Source of the DNA: Microbacteriaceae bacterium UBA6152
GTDB taxonomy: Bacteria; Actinomycetota; Actinomycetes; Actinomycetales; Microbacteriaceae
Length of the DNA: 8,989 nucleotides
Assembly: GCA_002423075.1 (NCBI GenBank)
Contig: DIUS01000032.1
Span: forward strand, 9,598-18,586
Direction: 5' to 3'
Below the pieces are notes generated by a model. That model did not search any database. It was not told where the DNA came from and saw nothing but the letters and a program-made list of their open reading frames with translations. Positions 1 to 6,428 of this stretch are shown here, piece after piece. The position numbers were made by a program, and so were the translations under genes. Each line of letters begins with the position of its first letter. The stretch's first letter is position 1.

Positions 1-599
1 CGCTCGCCGCGCAGCACGTTGGTGATCTGGCGCGGAATGAACTTCTCGACGTGCTGGTACGGCCCGTAGTTGTTCGAGCAGTTCGAGATCGTCGCCTGCA
101 CGCCGAACGACCGCACCCAGGCGCGCACGAGCAGGTCGCTGCCCGCCTTGGTCGACGAGTACGGGCTCGACGGGTTGTACGGCGACGACTCGGTGAAGCG
201 CGCCGGGTCGTCGAGCTCGAGGTCGCCGTAGACCTCGTCGGTCGAGATGTGGTGAAACCGGGTGCCGTGGCGACGCACGGCTTCGAGCAGCGTGTAGGTG
301 CCAATGATGTTGGTGTCGACGAAGGGGCGCGGGTCATCGAGCGAGTTGTCGTTGTGGCTCTCGGCCGCGAAATGCACGACGGCGTCGGCGGCCGCGACGA
401 GCTCGTCGACGAGCGCCGCATCGACGATGTCGCCCTGCACAAACGTCAGGCGGGCATCCGAAAGTCCGGCCAGCGACTCGCGGTTGCCGGCGTAGGTGAG
501 CTTGTCGAGCACCGTCACGTCGGTGTCGGTGTGCCCGATCACGTGGTGAACGAAGTTCGAGCCGATGAAGCCGGCTCCGCCGGTGACGAGTAGGTTCAC
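1..599 (-). CDS. rmlB: dTDP-glucose 4,6-dehydratase, C-terminus cut by window edge
   Basis: RmlB converts dTDP-glucose to dTDP-4-keto-6-deoxyglucose with bound NAD+, the second step of dTDP-L-rhamnose synthesis in the cytoplasm. The 199 visible residues show the extended short-chain dehydrogenase fold. They include the Rossmann glycine motif TGGAGFIGSN (residues 6-15), the HFAAESH segment (76-82), the catalytic STDEVYGD stretch with T-D-E at 120-122, the YSSTK pair Y147/K151, and SNNYGPYQHVEKFIP (175-189) near the substrate site. The family is usually about 330 residues, so roughly 60% is present. The GTG start at 599-597 places the glycine motif at the normal distance from the N-terminus. 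A -10-like TAGAAT lies 6 nt upstream, suggesting a leaderless mRNA. The gene lies 9 bp downstream of the glycosyltransferase gene on the same strand. Family identity is secure. Confidence 0.96.
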   Translation of the reverse strand, partial: MNLLVTGGAGFIGSNFVHHVIGHTDTDVTVLDKLTYAGNRESLAGLSDARLTFVQGDIVDAALVDELVAAADAVVHFAAESHNDNSLDDPRPFVDTNIIGTYTLLEAVRRHGTRFHHISTDEVYGDLELDDPARFTESSPYNPSSPYSSTKAGSDLLVRAWVRSFGVQATISNCSNNYGPYQHVEKFIPRQITNVLRGE

Positions 600-611
600 C
601 TCTCGATTCTA
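600..611 (-). promoter_or_regulatory. Putative -10 element for rmlB, leaderless-type
   Basis: Read on the minus strand, TAGAAT (611-606) is followed by 6 nt and then the GTG start of rmlB. That spacing would put the transcription start on or next to the first base of the start codon, as in actinobacterial leaderless genes. The hexamer overlaps the TAG stop of the upstream glycosyltransferase gene. I see no convincing -35 hexamer. The GAGAG just before the GTG is too close to serve as a normal ribosome binding site, which fits a leaderless start. Confidence 0.45.
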
Positions 612-1289
612 GTGAGCGGCCTCCGGCCCGCTCCCGTCGAGCAGTGGCGGCTCGTCGAGCATCGGCAGAGTGATCGGCCCTGTCTCGGCCGGCACGAGGG
701 CAGCTGCCGAGCGGTAGGCGACCCGATGGGCGGCTGCGAAGGCCTCGTGGCGGTGGGCCGCGGGCAGTACGAGCGCCTCGTCGGCCGGAAACGTCGTGGC
801 CCGTTCGAGGGCGGCAGCCGTGTCACGGCCGGGCACGATGATCTCGTCGCTGATGCGCACGGCCGCGCGCAGGGCGAGTCGGCGCAGCGGTGCACGGCGG
901 TGCACCGGCTGGCCCTTGTCGTAGAAGCCGAGGTCGTGCACCGTCACCACGCGCGGCCGGGTGAGCAGCAGCGGCACGGGCGGCCAGGGGGAGTGCACGG
1001 CGTCGACATCGTGGCGACGAGCGATGCGGGGCAGCGTGAACTGGCGCCACAGCATCCGCACCGCCCTGAAGCGCAAGCCCCGCGGGCCGCTCTCGACGAT
1101 CGCGGCGGGGGCGAGGCGGCGATAGTGCTCGACGTCGCCGCGCCGGCAGGTGATCACGAGGTCGCCGTCGAGGCCGCTCGCGAGTGCGTCGACGTAGCCG
1201 GTTGCATCGCCGTCGCGCAGGCGCGCTGCGGTCGCATCGAGCAGCACGAGCACGCGTGCGCGGCGGGGGCCGTCGGTCGCCCTGGGCAT
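609..1289 (-). CDS. Short GT4-like glycosyltransferase, N-terminal domain only
   Basis: The 226-residue product starts with a Rossmann strand of GT-B glycosyltransferases (RARVLVLLDAT, from about residue 8). It keeps the family's N-terminal landmarks: VDAVHSPWPPVPLLLTRPRV, then VVTVHDLGFYDKGQP, then ISDEIIVPGRDTAAAL. GT4 enzymes normally run to about 350-400 residues with a C-terminal domain that binds the nucleotide sugar. Here the protein ends about 55 residues after the first-domain landmarks, in an alanine- and proline-rich tail, and the usual E-x7-E region is absent. The usual glycine-rich loop near the N-terminus reads LRDGDATGYV. It may be a decayed or repurposed enzyme. I chose ATG 1289 because earlier starts would run into rmlC on the other strand; an in-frame GTG at 1304 is the alternative. 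rmlB follows after 9 bp. GT4 relationship is likely; activity is doubtful. Confidence 0.7.
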   Translation of the reverse strand: MPRATDGPRRARVLVLLDATAARLRDGDATGYVDALASGLDGDLVITCRRGDVEHYRRLAPAAIVESGPRGLRFRAVRMLWRQFTLPRIARRHDVDAVHSPWPPVPLLLTRPRVVTVHDLGFYDKGQPVHRRAPLRRLALRAAVRISDEIIVPGRDTAAALERATTFPADEALVLPAAHRHEAFAAAHRVAYRSAAALVPAETGPITLPMLDEPPLLDGSGPEAAH

Positions 1290-1336
1290 GCCCCACTGTC
1301 GCACGCCGAGCCGCCGGGGCACCAGTACCCCGTTGC

Positions 1337-1349
1337 TAGGCTGTCGACC
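1337..1349 (+). promoter_or_regulatory. Putative -10 element for rmlC operon, leaderless-type
   Basis: TAGGCT (1337-1342) is followed by 7 nt and the GTG start of rmlC at 1350. No Shine-Dalgarno sequence precedes the GTG. The same hexamer at nearly the same distance precedes the GT2 gene at 5388. The element lies in the 60-bp gap between the divergent short glycosyltransferase gene and rmlC. No clear -35 is visible. Confidence 0.45.
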
Positions 1350-1967
1350 GTGCTGATCCGCGAGCTGGCGGTGCCGGGAGCCTTCGAGGTCACGCCCCGG
1401 CAGTTCGCCGACGACCGCGGGGTCTTCGTCGAGTGGTACCGCTTCGATGCGCTCACCGAGGCTGTCGGGCACCCCCTCGACCTACGCCAGGGCAATGGCT
1501 CGGTGTCACGCAAGGGCGTCGTGCGCGGCATTCATTTTGCGGATGTTCCGCCCAGCCAGGCGAAGTACGTCACGGTCATGCACGGTGCGGTTCTTGACTT
1601 CGTCGTCGATATCCGCGTCGGCTCGCCGACCTTCGGGCAGTGGGATTCGGTCTTGCTCGACACCGTCGACCGGCGCGCGCTGTACATCGCGGAGGGGCTC
1701 GGGCACTGCTTCGTGGCGCTCACCGACGATGCCGCGGTGACCTACCTCGTGAGCGAGGTCTTCGCGCCGCAGCGCGAACACGGCATCTCACCCCTCGACG
1801 AGACCGTCGGTCTCGATCTTCCGTTCGCACGCGACGAACTGCTGCTGTCGGAGAAAGACCTTGCGGCGCCGACGCTAGTCGAGGCCGAGCGTGACGGGCT
1901 GCTGCCTACCTGGCACGCGGCGACTGCCTTCACGCGATCGCTCGACGAGAGCTGGGCGGCGCGATGA
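1350..1967 (+). CDS. rmlC: dTDP-4-dehydrorhamnose 3,5-epimerase
   Basis: RmlC epimerises C3 and C5 of dTDP-4-keto-6-deoxyglucose, the third step towards dTDP-L-rhamnose. The 205-residue product has the cupin fold signature of the family. Visible landmarks are FADDRGVFVEWY (19-30), VVRGIHF (57-63) with catalytic His62, the substrate-site segment SQAKYVTVMHGAVLDFVVD (69-87), Tyr132 in VTYLVSEVFAP, and Asp170 in LLSEKDLAAP. These match the His/Tyr/Asp set known in characterised RmlC enzymes at almost the same numbers. Length is normal for the family. The GTG start at 1350 gives the standard N-terminus and follows a -10-like TAGGCT. The open frame continues upstream but there it only mirrors the opposite-strand gene. 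The stop overlaps the rmlA start (ATGA), so the two are probably translationally coupled. Confidence 0.95.
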   Translation: MLIRELAVPGAFEVTPRQFADDRGVFVEWYRFDALTEAVGHPLDLRQGNGSVSRKGVVRGIHFADVPPSQAKYVTVMHGAVLDFVVDIRVGSPTFGQWDSVLLDTVDRRALYIAEGLGHCFVALTDDAAVTYLVSEVFAPQREHGISPLDETVGLDLPFARDELLLSEKDLAAPTLVEAERDGLLPTWHAATAFTRSLDESWAAR

Positions 1968-2827
1968 AGGGCATCATTCTCGCGGGCGGCTCGGGCACAC
2001 GGCTCTGGCCGATCACCAAGGGCATCTCGAAGCAGCTCGTGCCGATTTTCGACAAGCCGATGATCTACTACCCGCTGTCTACGCTCATGATGGCGGGCAT
2101 CCGCGACATTCTCATCATTACGACGCCCGAATACCGCGCGCAGTTCGAGGCCCTGCTCGGCGACGGCGGCGACCTCGGCATCAGCCTCAGTTATGCCTCG
2201 CAGCCCTCGCCCGACGGGCTCGCGCAGGCGTTTCTCATCGGCGAGCAGTTCATCGGCGACGACAGCGTTGCGCTCGTGCTCGGCGACAACATCTTTCACG
2301 GTGCCGGTCTCGGCTCGGCACTGAGGCAGTATCGCGAGATCGACGGCGGCCTCATCTTCGCCTACCAAGTGGCCAACCCTTCGGCGTACGGCGTCGTCGA
2401 GTTCGACGCCGAGGGCCGCGCCGTCTCGATCGACGAGAAGCCGGCACACCCGAAGAGCGACTTCGCCGTGCCCGGTCTCTATTTCTACGACAACAGCGTC
2501 ATCGAGATCGCGAAGTCGATCTCACCGAGCGCCCGAGGCGAGCTTGAGATCTCGAGCGTCAACGAGCACTACCTGCGCGAGGGCCGCCTGCAGGTGCACG
2601 CACTCGACCGCGGCACCGCGTGGCTCGACACCGGCACGTTCGAGTCGATGATGCAGGCGTCAGAGTATGTGCGCGTCATCGAAGACCGGCAGGGCTACAA
2701 GATCGGCTGCATCGAAGAGATCGCCTGGCGTGCCGGGTGGATCGACGACGCACAGTTGGCCGCGCTCGCCGAACCCCTCGCGAAGAGCGGCTACGGCACC
2801 TACCTGCAGCGTCTGCTGAAGCGCTAG
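1964..2827 (+). CDS. rmlA: Glucose-1-phosphate thymidylyltransferase
   Basis: RmlA joins glucose-1-phosphate and dTTP into dTDP-glucose with release of pyrophosphate, the entry step of dTDP-L-rhamnose synthesis. The 287-residue product carries the nucleotidyltransferase motif GGSGTRLWP (8-16), the SKQLVPIFDKPMIYYPLS stretch (22-39), VLGDNIFHG (105-113) with Asp108 as the expected metal ligand, the EKP segment within VSIDEKP, and WLDTGTFESM near the C-terminus. Length and motif order are those of the short, rhamnose-pathway RmlA class, without the C-terminal hexapeptide domain of GlmU. Its ATG overlaps the rmlC stop by 4 bp, and the permease gene starts 5 bp after its stop. One transcript for rmlC, rmlA and the transporter is therefore likely. 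Confidence 0.97.
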   Translation: MKGIILAGGSGTRLWPITKGISKQLVPIFDKPMIYYPLSTLMMAGIRDILIITTPEYRAQFEALLGDGGDLGISLSYASQPSPDGLAQAFLIGEQFIGDDSVALVLGDNIFHGAGLGSALRQYREIDGGLIFAYQVANPSAYGVVEFDAEGRAVSIDEKPAHPKSDFAVPGLYFYDNSVIEIAKSISPSARGELEISSVNEHYLREGRLQVHALDRGTAWLDTGTFESMMQASEYVRVIEDRQGYKIGCIEEIAWRAGWIDDAQLAALAEPLAKSGYGTYLQRLLKR

Positions 2828-2832
2828 CTCCT

Positions 2833-3657
2833 ATGGCCGCGTCGTACGCCCGCGAGCTCATCGCCACGCGCGAGCTGCTGCTCAACCTCACGATGCGCGA
2901 GGTCAAGGGTCAGTACCGGCGCACGGCGCTCGGCCAGCTGTGGTCGATCATCAACCCGCTCGCGACGATGCTTGTCTACACGCTCGTCTTCGCCTTCATC
3001 TTCCGCGCCGAGCCACCACCCGGCGACCCGAGCGGGCTCGACCTCTACCCGCTCTGGCTCATGTGCGGCCTGCTGCCGTGGATGTACGTCACGCGCGTCA
3101 TCACGGGCGGCGTGGCCTCGATCACCAACAACGCGGGCCTCATCACGAAGGTCTATTTTCCGCGGATGCACCTGCCGCTGTCGGTCGCCCTGTCGACCGG
3201 CATCACCTTCGGGGTCGAGCTCGGCGTGCTCACGATCGCCCTGTGGATCTTCGGCGGCTTCCCGCTGCCGTGGCTGCCGCTCGTCGTGCAAGCGATGGGC
3301 GTGCTGGCGATGTTCGCGACTGGCATCGCCATGCTGCTGGCGATACTCAACGTGCACTTCAGAGACACGCAGCACTTCGTGAGCATCCTGCTGCCGATGT
3401 GGATGTTTCTGACGCCGATCATCTACCCGATCTCGCTCGTCGAGGACGCCGCGGCACGGGCAGGGGAGTGGATCCTGCAGGTGTACCAGCTCAACCCGAT
3501 GCTGCACATCGTCGAGGTCTTCCGCGCCCTGCTCTACGACAACCGGCTGCCCGGCGCGGTGGAGTCGCTCGCGGCGATCGGGTCGGCGTCAGTGGTGTTC
3601 GCGGTGGGGTATCTCGTGTTCTCGCGGCACGAGCGGCGATTGGCCGAGCTGCTGTGA
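2833..3657 (+). CDS. wzm: Polysaccharide ABC transporter, permease subunit (ABC-2, Wzm type)
   Basis: This is the membrane half of an ABC-2 exporter that moves lipid-linked polysaccharide across the cytoplasmic membrane. The 274-residue product opens with an amphipathic stretch and the family's REVKGQYRRTALGQLWSIINP segment (22-41). About six hydrophobic segments follow, near residues 38-58, 73-93, 115-141, 148-174, 183-205 and 245-264. The cytoplasmic ILNVHFRDTQHF (171-182) and the late YQLNPMLHIVEVFRALLY (218-235) are typical of Wzm/TagG permeases. The ATG at 2833 lies 5 bp after the rmlA stop and no strong ribosome binding site is visible, so initiation may rely on coupling. The stop overlaps the ATPase start (GTGA). 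The subfamily is secure; the exact glycan cannot be read from the sequence. Confidence 0.93.
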   Translation: MAASYARELIATRELLLNLTMREVKGQYRRTALGQLWSIINPLATMLVYTLVFAFIFRAEPPPGDPSGLDLYPLWLMCGLLPWMYVTRVITGGVASITNNAGLITKVYFPRMHLPLSVALSTGITFGVELGVLTIALWIFGGFPLPWLPLVVQAMGVLAMFATGIAMLLAILNVHFRDTQHFVSILLPMWMFLTPIIYPISLVEDAAARAGEWILQVYQLNPMLHIVEVFRALLYDNRLPGAVESLAAIGSASVVFAVGYLVFSRHERRLAELL

Positions 3658-4409
3658 GCGGGGTAGCAGACGACACGGCGGTTGTGGTCGATCAGGTCTC
3701 CAAGAAGTTCCGGCTCTTCCACGAGCGCAACCAGACGTTGAAGTCGGCGGTGATGCGTCGTCGCCGCATCGTCGCAGACGACTTCTGGGCCGTGCGCAAC
3801 GTCTCGTTCGAGGTGCCCCAGGGCGAGACGTTCGGCCTCATCGGCCGCAACGGCTCGAGCAAGTCGACGCTGCTGAAGACGCTCGCGCGCATCTACGTGC
3901 CCGACGAGGGCCGGGTCGTCATGAACGGCCGCGTCTCGTCGATGCTCGAGGTCGGCTCTGGCTTTCACCCCGAGCTCAGCGGGCGCGAGAACATTTTCTT
4001 GAACGGCTCGATTCTCGGCCTCACCCGCAAGCAGGTGACGGCGCGCTTCGACGAGATCGTCGACTTCTCGGGCGTCGAGACGTTCATCGACCAGCCCGTG
4101 AAGAACTACTCGTCGGGCATGTACGTGCGGCTCGGCGTCGCGGTCGCGGTGCACACCGATCCCGACATCCTCATCGTCGACGAGATCCTCTCTGTCGGTG
4201 ACGGCGCCTTCATCGAGAAGTCGCGCAAGAAGTTTCTTGAGTTCACCGGGCAGGGCCGCACCATCATCCTCGTCTCGCACTCGCTGCCCCAGGTGCGCGA
4301 GATGTGCCACCAGGTGGCGTGGCTCGACGGCGGTCGACTGCGCGCGGTCGGCCCGACCGACGAAGTCGTCGCGGCCTATGGGGCCTCGATCGAGGCCGAG
4401 TCGAGCTGA
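3654..4409 (+). CDS. wzt: Polysaccharide ABC transporter, ATP-binding subunit (Wzt/TagH type)
   Basis: This is the ATPase partner of the permease just upstream, sharing a GTGA overlap. The 251-residue product has a Walker A region at 64-72, the Wzt-type signature NYSSGMYVRL (151-160) in place of LSGGQ, Walker B DILIVDE (171-177), the D-loop region SVGD (180-183) and the switch His209 in LVSHS. YSSGMYVRL and VGSGFHPELSGRENIFLNG are characteristic of O-antigen, teichoic acid and galactan exporters. The Walker A reads GRNGSSKST: the glycine before Lys70 is Ser69 (codon AGC, 3858-3860), a departure from the GxxxxGK[ST] rule. There is no C-terminal glycan-binding domain, so it resembles the short TagH/RfbE class rather than Wzt of E. 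coli O9a. The GTG start is chosen by the overlap; the frame is open upstream but mirrors the permease gene. Confidence 0.92.
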   Translation: MSGVADDTAVVVDQVSKKFRLFHERNQTLKSAVMRRRRIVADDFWAVRNVSFEVPQGETFGLIGRNGSSKSTLLKTLARIYVPDEGRVVMNGRVSSMLEVGSGFHPELSGRENIFLNGSILGLTRKQVTARFDEIVDFSGVETFIDQPVKNYSSGMYVRLGVAVAVHTDPDILIVDEILSVGDGAFIEKSRKKFLEFTGQGRTIILVSHSLPQVREMCHQVAWLDGGRLRAVGPTDEVVAAYGASIEAESS

Positions 4410-4453
4410 GCGGGCGGTTCGGTCAGCGTGCTGACGCGCGGCGCGCGCCGCGC
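4382..4453. other. Cluster of short palindromes at a convergent gene junction
   Basis: Three perfect palindromes lie where the ATPase gene and the opposite-strand glycosyltransferase gene meet: 16 bp at 4382-4397, a 6-bp-arm inverted repeat with a 2-nt centre at 4422-4435, and 18 bp of alternating G and C at 4436-4453. All except the intervening bases fall inside the coding ends of the two genes, whose stops are 13 bp apart. None is followed by a T-run in either direction. They might help end transcription from both sides, but GC-rich codons can make short palindromes by chance. Confidence 0.3.
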
Positions 4454-5337
4454 TGCAGCACGGCCGACCGGGCCGCGAGCCCGACGCCGAGCACCGCACG
4501 CACCGGCCACAGGTGCCACCCGGCATACTTGCGGCCGATGAACCGGCGCGCCGAGTCGTGGTGGGCACGGATCATGACGCTCGAGTCGCGCGCCGCGGTG
4601 TGCGCTCCGACGTGCGTGACGGCCGCATCGGGCTCGTAGCGATTGCGGTACCCGGCCTTGCCGAGCCGGTAGCCGAGGTCGACGTCTTCGAAGTACATGA
4701 AGTAGTCGTCGTCGAAGCCGCCGATCGCGTCGAAGGCCTCCCGCCGCACGAGCAGGCAGGCGCCCGACAGCCACCCGGCATCGCGCGCGGTGACCGCTTC
4801 GCCGTCGGCCCGATAGCGGCGGGTCCACGGGTTGTCGTGCCAGAGGTTGACGAACAGGGCATGCCCGACGCCCGTACGCAGCGAGGGCACGCGGCGCGCC
4901 GAGGGGTAGACGGTACCGTCGGGGTTGAGCACCGCAGGGCCGATCGCGCCGATGCGGTCGTCGCGCTCTCCGACGGCGACGAGGGCGTCAATGACGCCCG
5001 GGTGCAGCACGACGTCTGGGTTGCTCACGAGCACCCAGCGCACCTCGGCCGGCAGTGTCGCGACGCCCGCGTTGATCGCGCCGCCGTAGCCGGGGTTGCT
5101 CGGCTGCGCCACGTAGACGGCGCCCATGCCGCGCGCCAGCTCGGCAGCCCGCGACGCATCGTCGGGTCGGTTGTCGACGACGACGGTCAACACGGGGGAC
5201 ACGCTCGCACCGGCGATCGAGTGGAGAAAGCCCGGCAGTACCTCATTCGAGCGGAACACGACCGTGACGACCGCAATGCGGGGCGCTGAGCTCGCGTCGC
5301 CCGCTGGCCCACCTGTCTGCTCCTCGCCCCCGGTCAT
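4423..5337 (-). CDS. GT2 glycosyltransferase, WbbL-like probable rhamnosyltransferase
   Basis: The 304-residue product is a GT-A fold family 2 glycosyltransferase. After an about 18-residue polar N-terminus it shows IAVVTVVFRSNEVLP (21-35), VVVDNRPDD (52-60), QPSNPGYGGAINAG (78-91), the metal-binding region VSNPDVVLHP (104-113), GWLSGACLLVRREAF (188-202) and YFMYFEDVDLGYRLGKAGY (212-230). The NPD motif and the EDVDLGYR block match the WbbL branch, which adds L-rhamnose from dTDP-rhamnose to a polyprenyl-linked acceptor. No membrane segment is obvious, so it probably works at the inner face of the membrane. The rhamnose supply genes next door support that donor. The gene reads towards the ATPase gene and is divergent from the GT2 gene at 5388. 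The GT2 assignment is secure; the rhamnose specificity is inferred. Confidence 0.88.
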   Translation of the reverse strand: MTGGEEQTGGPAGDASSAPRIAVVTVVFRSNEVLPGFLHSIAGASVSPVLTVVVDNRPDDASRAAELARGMGAVYVAQPSNPGYGGAINAGVATLPAEVRWVLVSNPDVVLHPGVIDALVAVGERDDRIGAIGPAVLNPDGTVYPSARRVPSLRTGVGHALFVNLWHDNPWTRRYRADGEAVTARDAGWLSGACLLVRREAFDAIGGFDDDYFMYFEDVDLGYRLGKAGYRNRYEPDAAVTHVGAHTAARDSSVMIRAHHDSARRFIGRKYAGWHLWPVRAVLGVGLAARSAVLQRGARRASAR

Positions 5338-5347
5338 GATGCTTCGA

Positions 5348-5353
5348 ATCCTA
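5348..5353 (-). promoter_or_regulatory. Possible -10 element for the WbbL-like gene
   Basis: On the minus strand TAGGAT is followed by 10 nt and then the ATG start of the 4423-5337 gene. This would give a 5' leader of only about 3-4 nt, so the mRNA would be nearly leaderless. No ribosome binding site is seen in that space. The call rests on the hexamer and its position only. Confidence 0.35.
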
Positions 5354-5375
5354 GTAGCGCTGTCGCACGCCCCCG

Positions 5376-5387
5376 TAGGCTGGCCGG
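5376..5387 (+). promoter_or_regulatory. Putative -10 element for GT2 gene, leaderless-type
   Basis: TAGGCT (5376-5381) is followed by 6 nt and the GTG start at 5388. The hexamer is identical to the one before rmlC. It lies in the 50-bp gap shared with the divergent WbbL-like gene, whose own candidate -10 is 22 bp away on the other strand. No -35 consensus is evident. Confidence 0.45.
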
Positions 5388-6428
5388 GTGGCAGACGCGA
5401 GCATCTCGGTGGCGATGTGCACGCGCAACGGCGAGCGGTTTGTCGCGCGGCAGGTGCAGAGCATCCTGAACCAGCGACCCGCCCCGGTCGAGCTCGTCGT
5501 CGGCGATGACGCCTCGACCGACGGTACGATCGCCGCGATCGAGCGCGAGCACGCCGCCGCCCGCGCGGCAGACGCCGAGCTACCGACGACGCTCACGATC
5601 ATCCGCCGCGACCCGCCCCTCGGCGTCACGGCCAACTTCGCGGCGACGATCGACGCGTGCAGGGGCGACCTCATCGCGCTGAGCGACCAGGACGACGAGT
5701 GGATGCCCGGCAAACTCGCCGCGCTCTCCGCGGCTTTCGCGGCCGACCCCGAACTGCTGCTCGCCCACTCTGATGCGCGGCTCGTCGACGCCGACGGCAC
5801 CCCGCTCGGGCTCACCCTGCTCGACGCGCTCGAGGCGACGAGTGCCGAGCGCGCCGGACTCGCCGCGGGCGAAGCGCTGCCCGTGCTGCTGCGCCGCAAT
5901 CTCGTCACCGGCGCCACCGTCATGCTGCGCCGCTCGCTGCTCGAGCGCGCCGCACCAATTCCGGCCGAGTGGGTGCACGACGAGTGGCTCGCCGCCTTGG
6001 GCGCTGCCGTCGGTCGTGTGCGGCTGCTGCCTGAGCCGCTCATCGACTACCGGCAGCACGGCGCCAACGAGATCGGGGCGCGGCGCCCTCATCTCGCCGA
6101 TCGCCTCGCTCGACTTCGTGAACCTCGCGGTGAGCGCGCCGCCCGACTCGCCGCCCGCACGGCGCTGCTCGCCGAACGTGGCCGAGCACTCGGTATCCCC
6201 GCCGCGGCGCAGGCGCAGCTCGACGCGAAGGCCGATCACGAGGCTCGTCGGGCCCGGTTGCCGCGCGTGCGCATCGCGCGAGTGCCCGCGGTGCTGGGTG
6301 GAGCGGTCACCGGGCGCTACGGGCGGTACAGTCGGGGCGCCATGGATGTGCTGCGCGATCTCGTGACTCCCGCCGGCGAGCTGCCGGTGATGACGCTCGC
6401 CGAGCCCGCAGACCGGGGCTCCGCATGA
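5388..6428 (+). CDS. GT2 family glycosyltransferase (rhamnosyltransferase-like)
   Basis: The 346-residue product starts directly with the GT-A domain, SISVAMCTRNGERFVARQVQS (5-25). It then shows VVGDDASTDGT (37-47), the diphosphate- and metal-binding loop ALSDQDDEW (97-105), VTGATVMLRRSLL (173-185), the acceptor-side HDEW (197-200) and IDYRQHGANEIG (219-230). The SDQDDEW, HDEW and YRQHGAN combination is common in GT2 enzymes of O-antigen and rhamnan loci. The last 90 residues or so are Arg/Ala rich and predicted helical, without a clear membrane span. The GTG start is supported by the -10-like TAGGCT 6 nt upstream and by the immediate start of the first strand. Its stop overlaps the next gene's ATG by 4 bp, so the two are probably co-translated. 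The sugar donor cannot be read from sequence alone. Confidence 0.9.
   Translation: MADASISVAMCTRNGERFVARQVQSILNQRPAPVELVVGDDASTDGTIAAIEREHAAARAADAELPTTLTIIRRDPPLGVTANFAATIDACRGDLIALSDQDDEWMPGKLAALSAAFAADPELLLAHSDARLVDADGTPLGLTLLDALEATSAERAGLAAGEALPVLLRRNLVTGATVMLRRSLLERAAPIPAEWVHDEWLAALGAAVGRVRLLPEPLIDYRQHGANEIGARRPHLADRLARLREPRGERAARLAARTALLAERGRALGIPAAAQAQLDAKADHEARRARLPRVRIARVPAVLGGAVTGRYGRYSRGAMDVLRDLVTPAGELPVMTLAEPADRGSA

Noticed and set aside
612..1349. In-frame extension of rmlC upstream to 612.
   Set aside because: It overlaps the opposite-strand GT4-like gene throughout and has no cupin or other domain. RmlC is normally about 200 residues, which the GTG at 1350 gives.
1290..1472. 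Longer start for the short GT4-like gene at 1472.
   Set aside because: It would overlap rmlC on the other strand by more than 120 bp and adds residues without GT similarity; the first Rossmann strand begins shortly after the ATG at 1289.
2940..3653. In-frame extension of the ATPase gene upstream to 2940.
   Set aside because: It reads a shadow frame of the permease gene, rich in Arg and Ala. The GTGA overlap at 3654 gives a normal-length ATPase.
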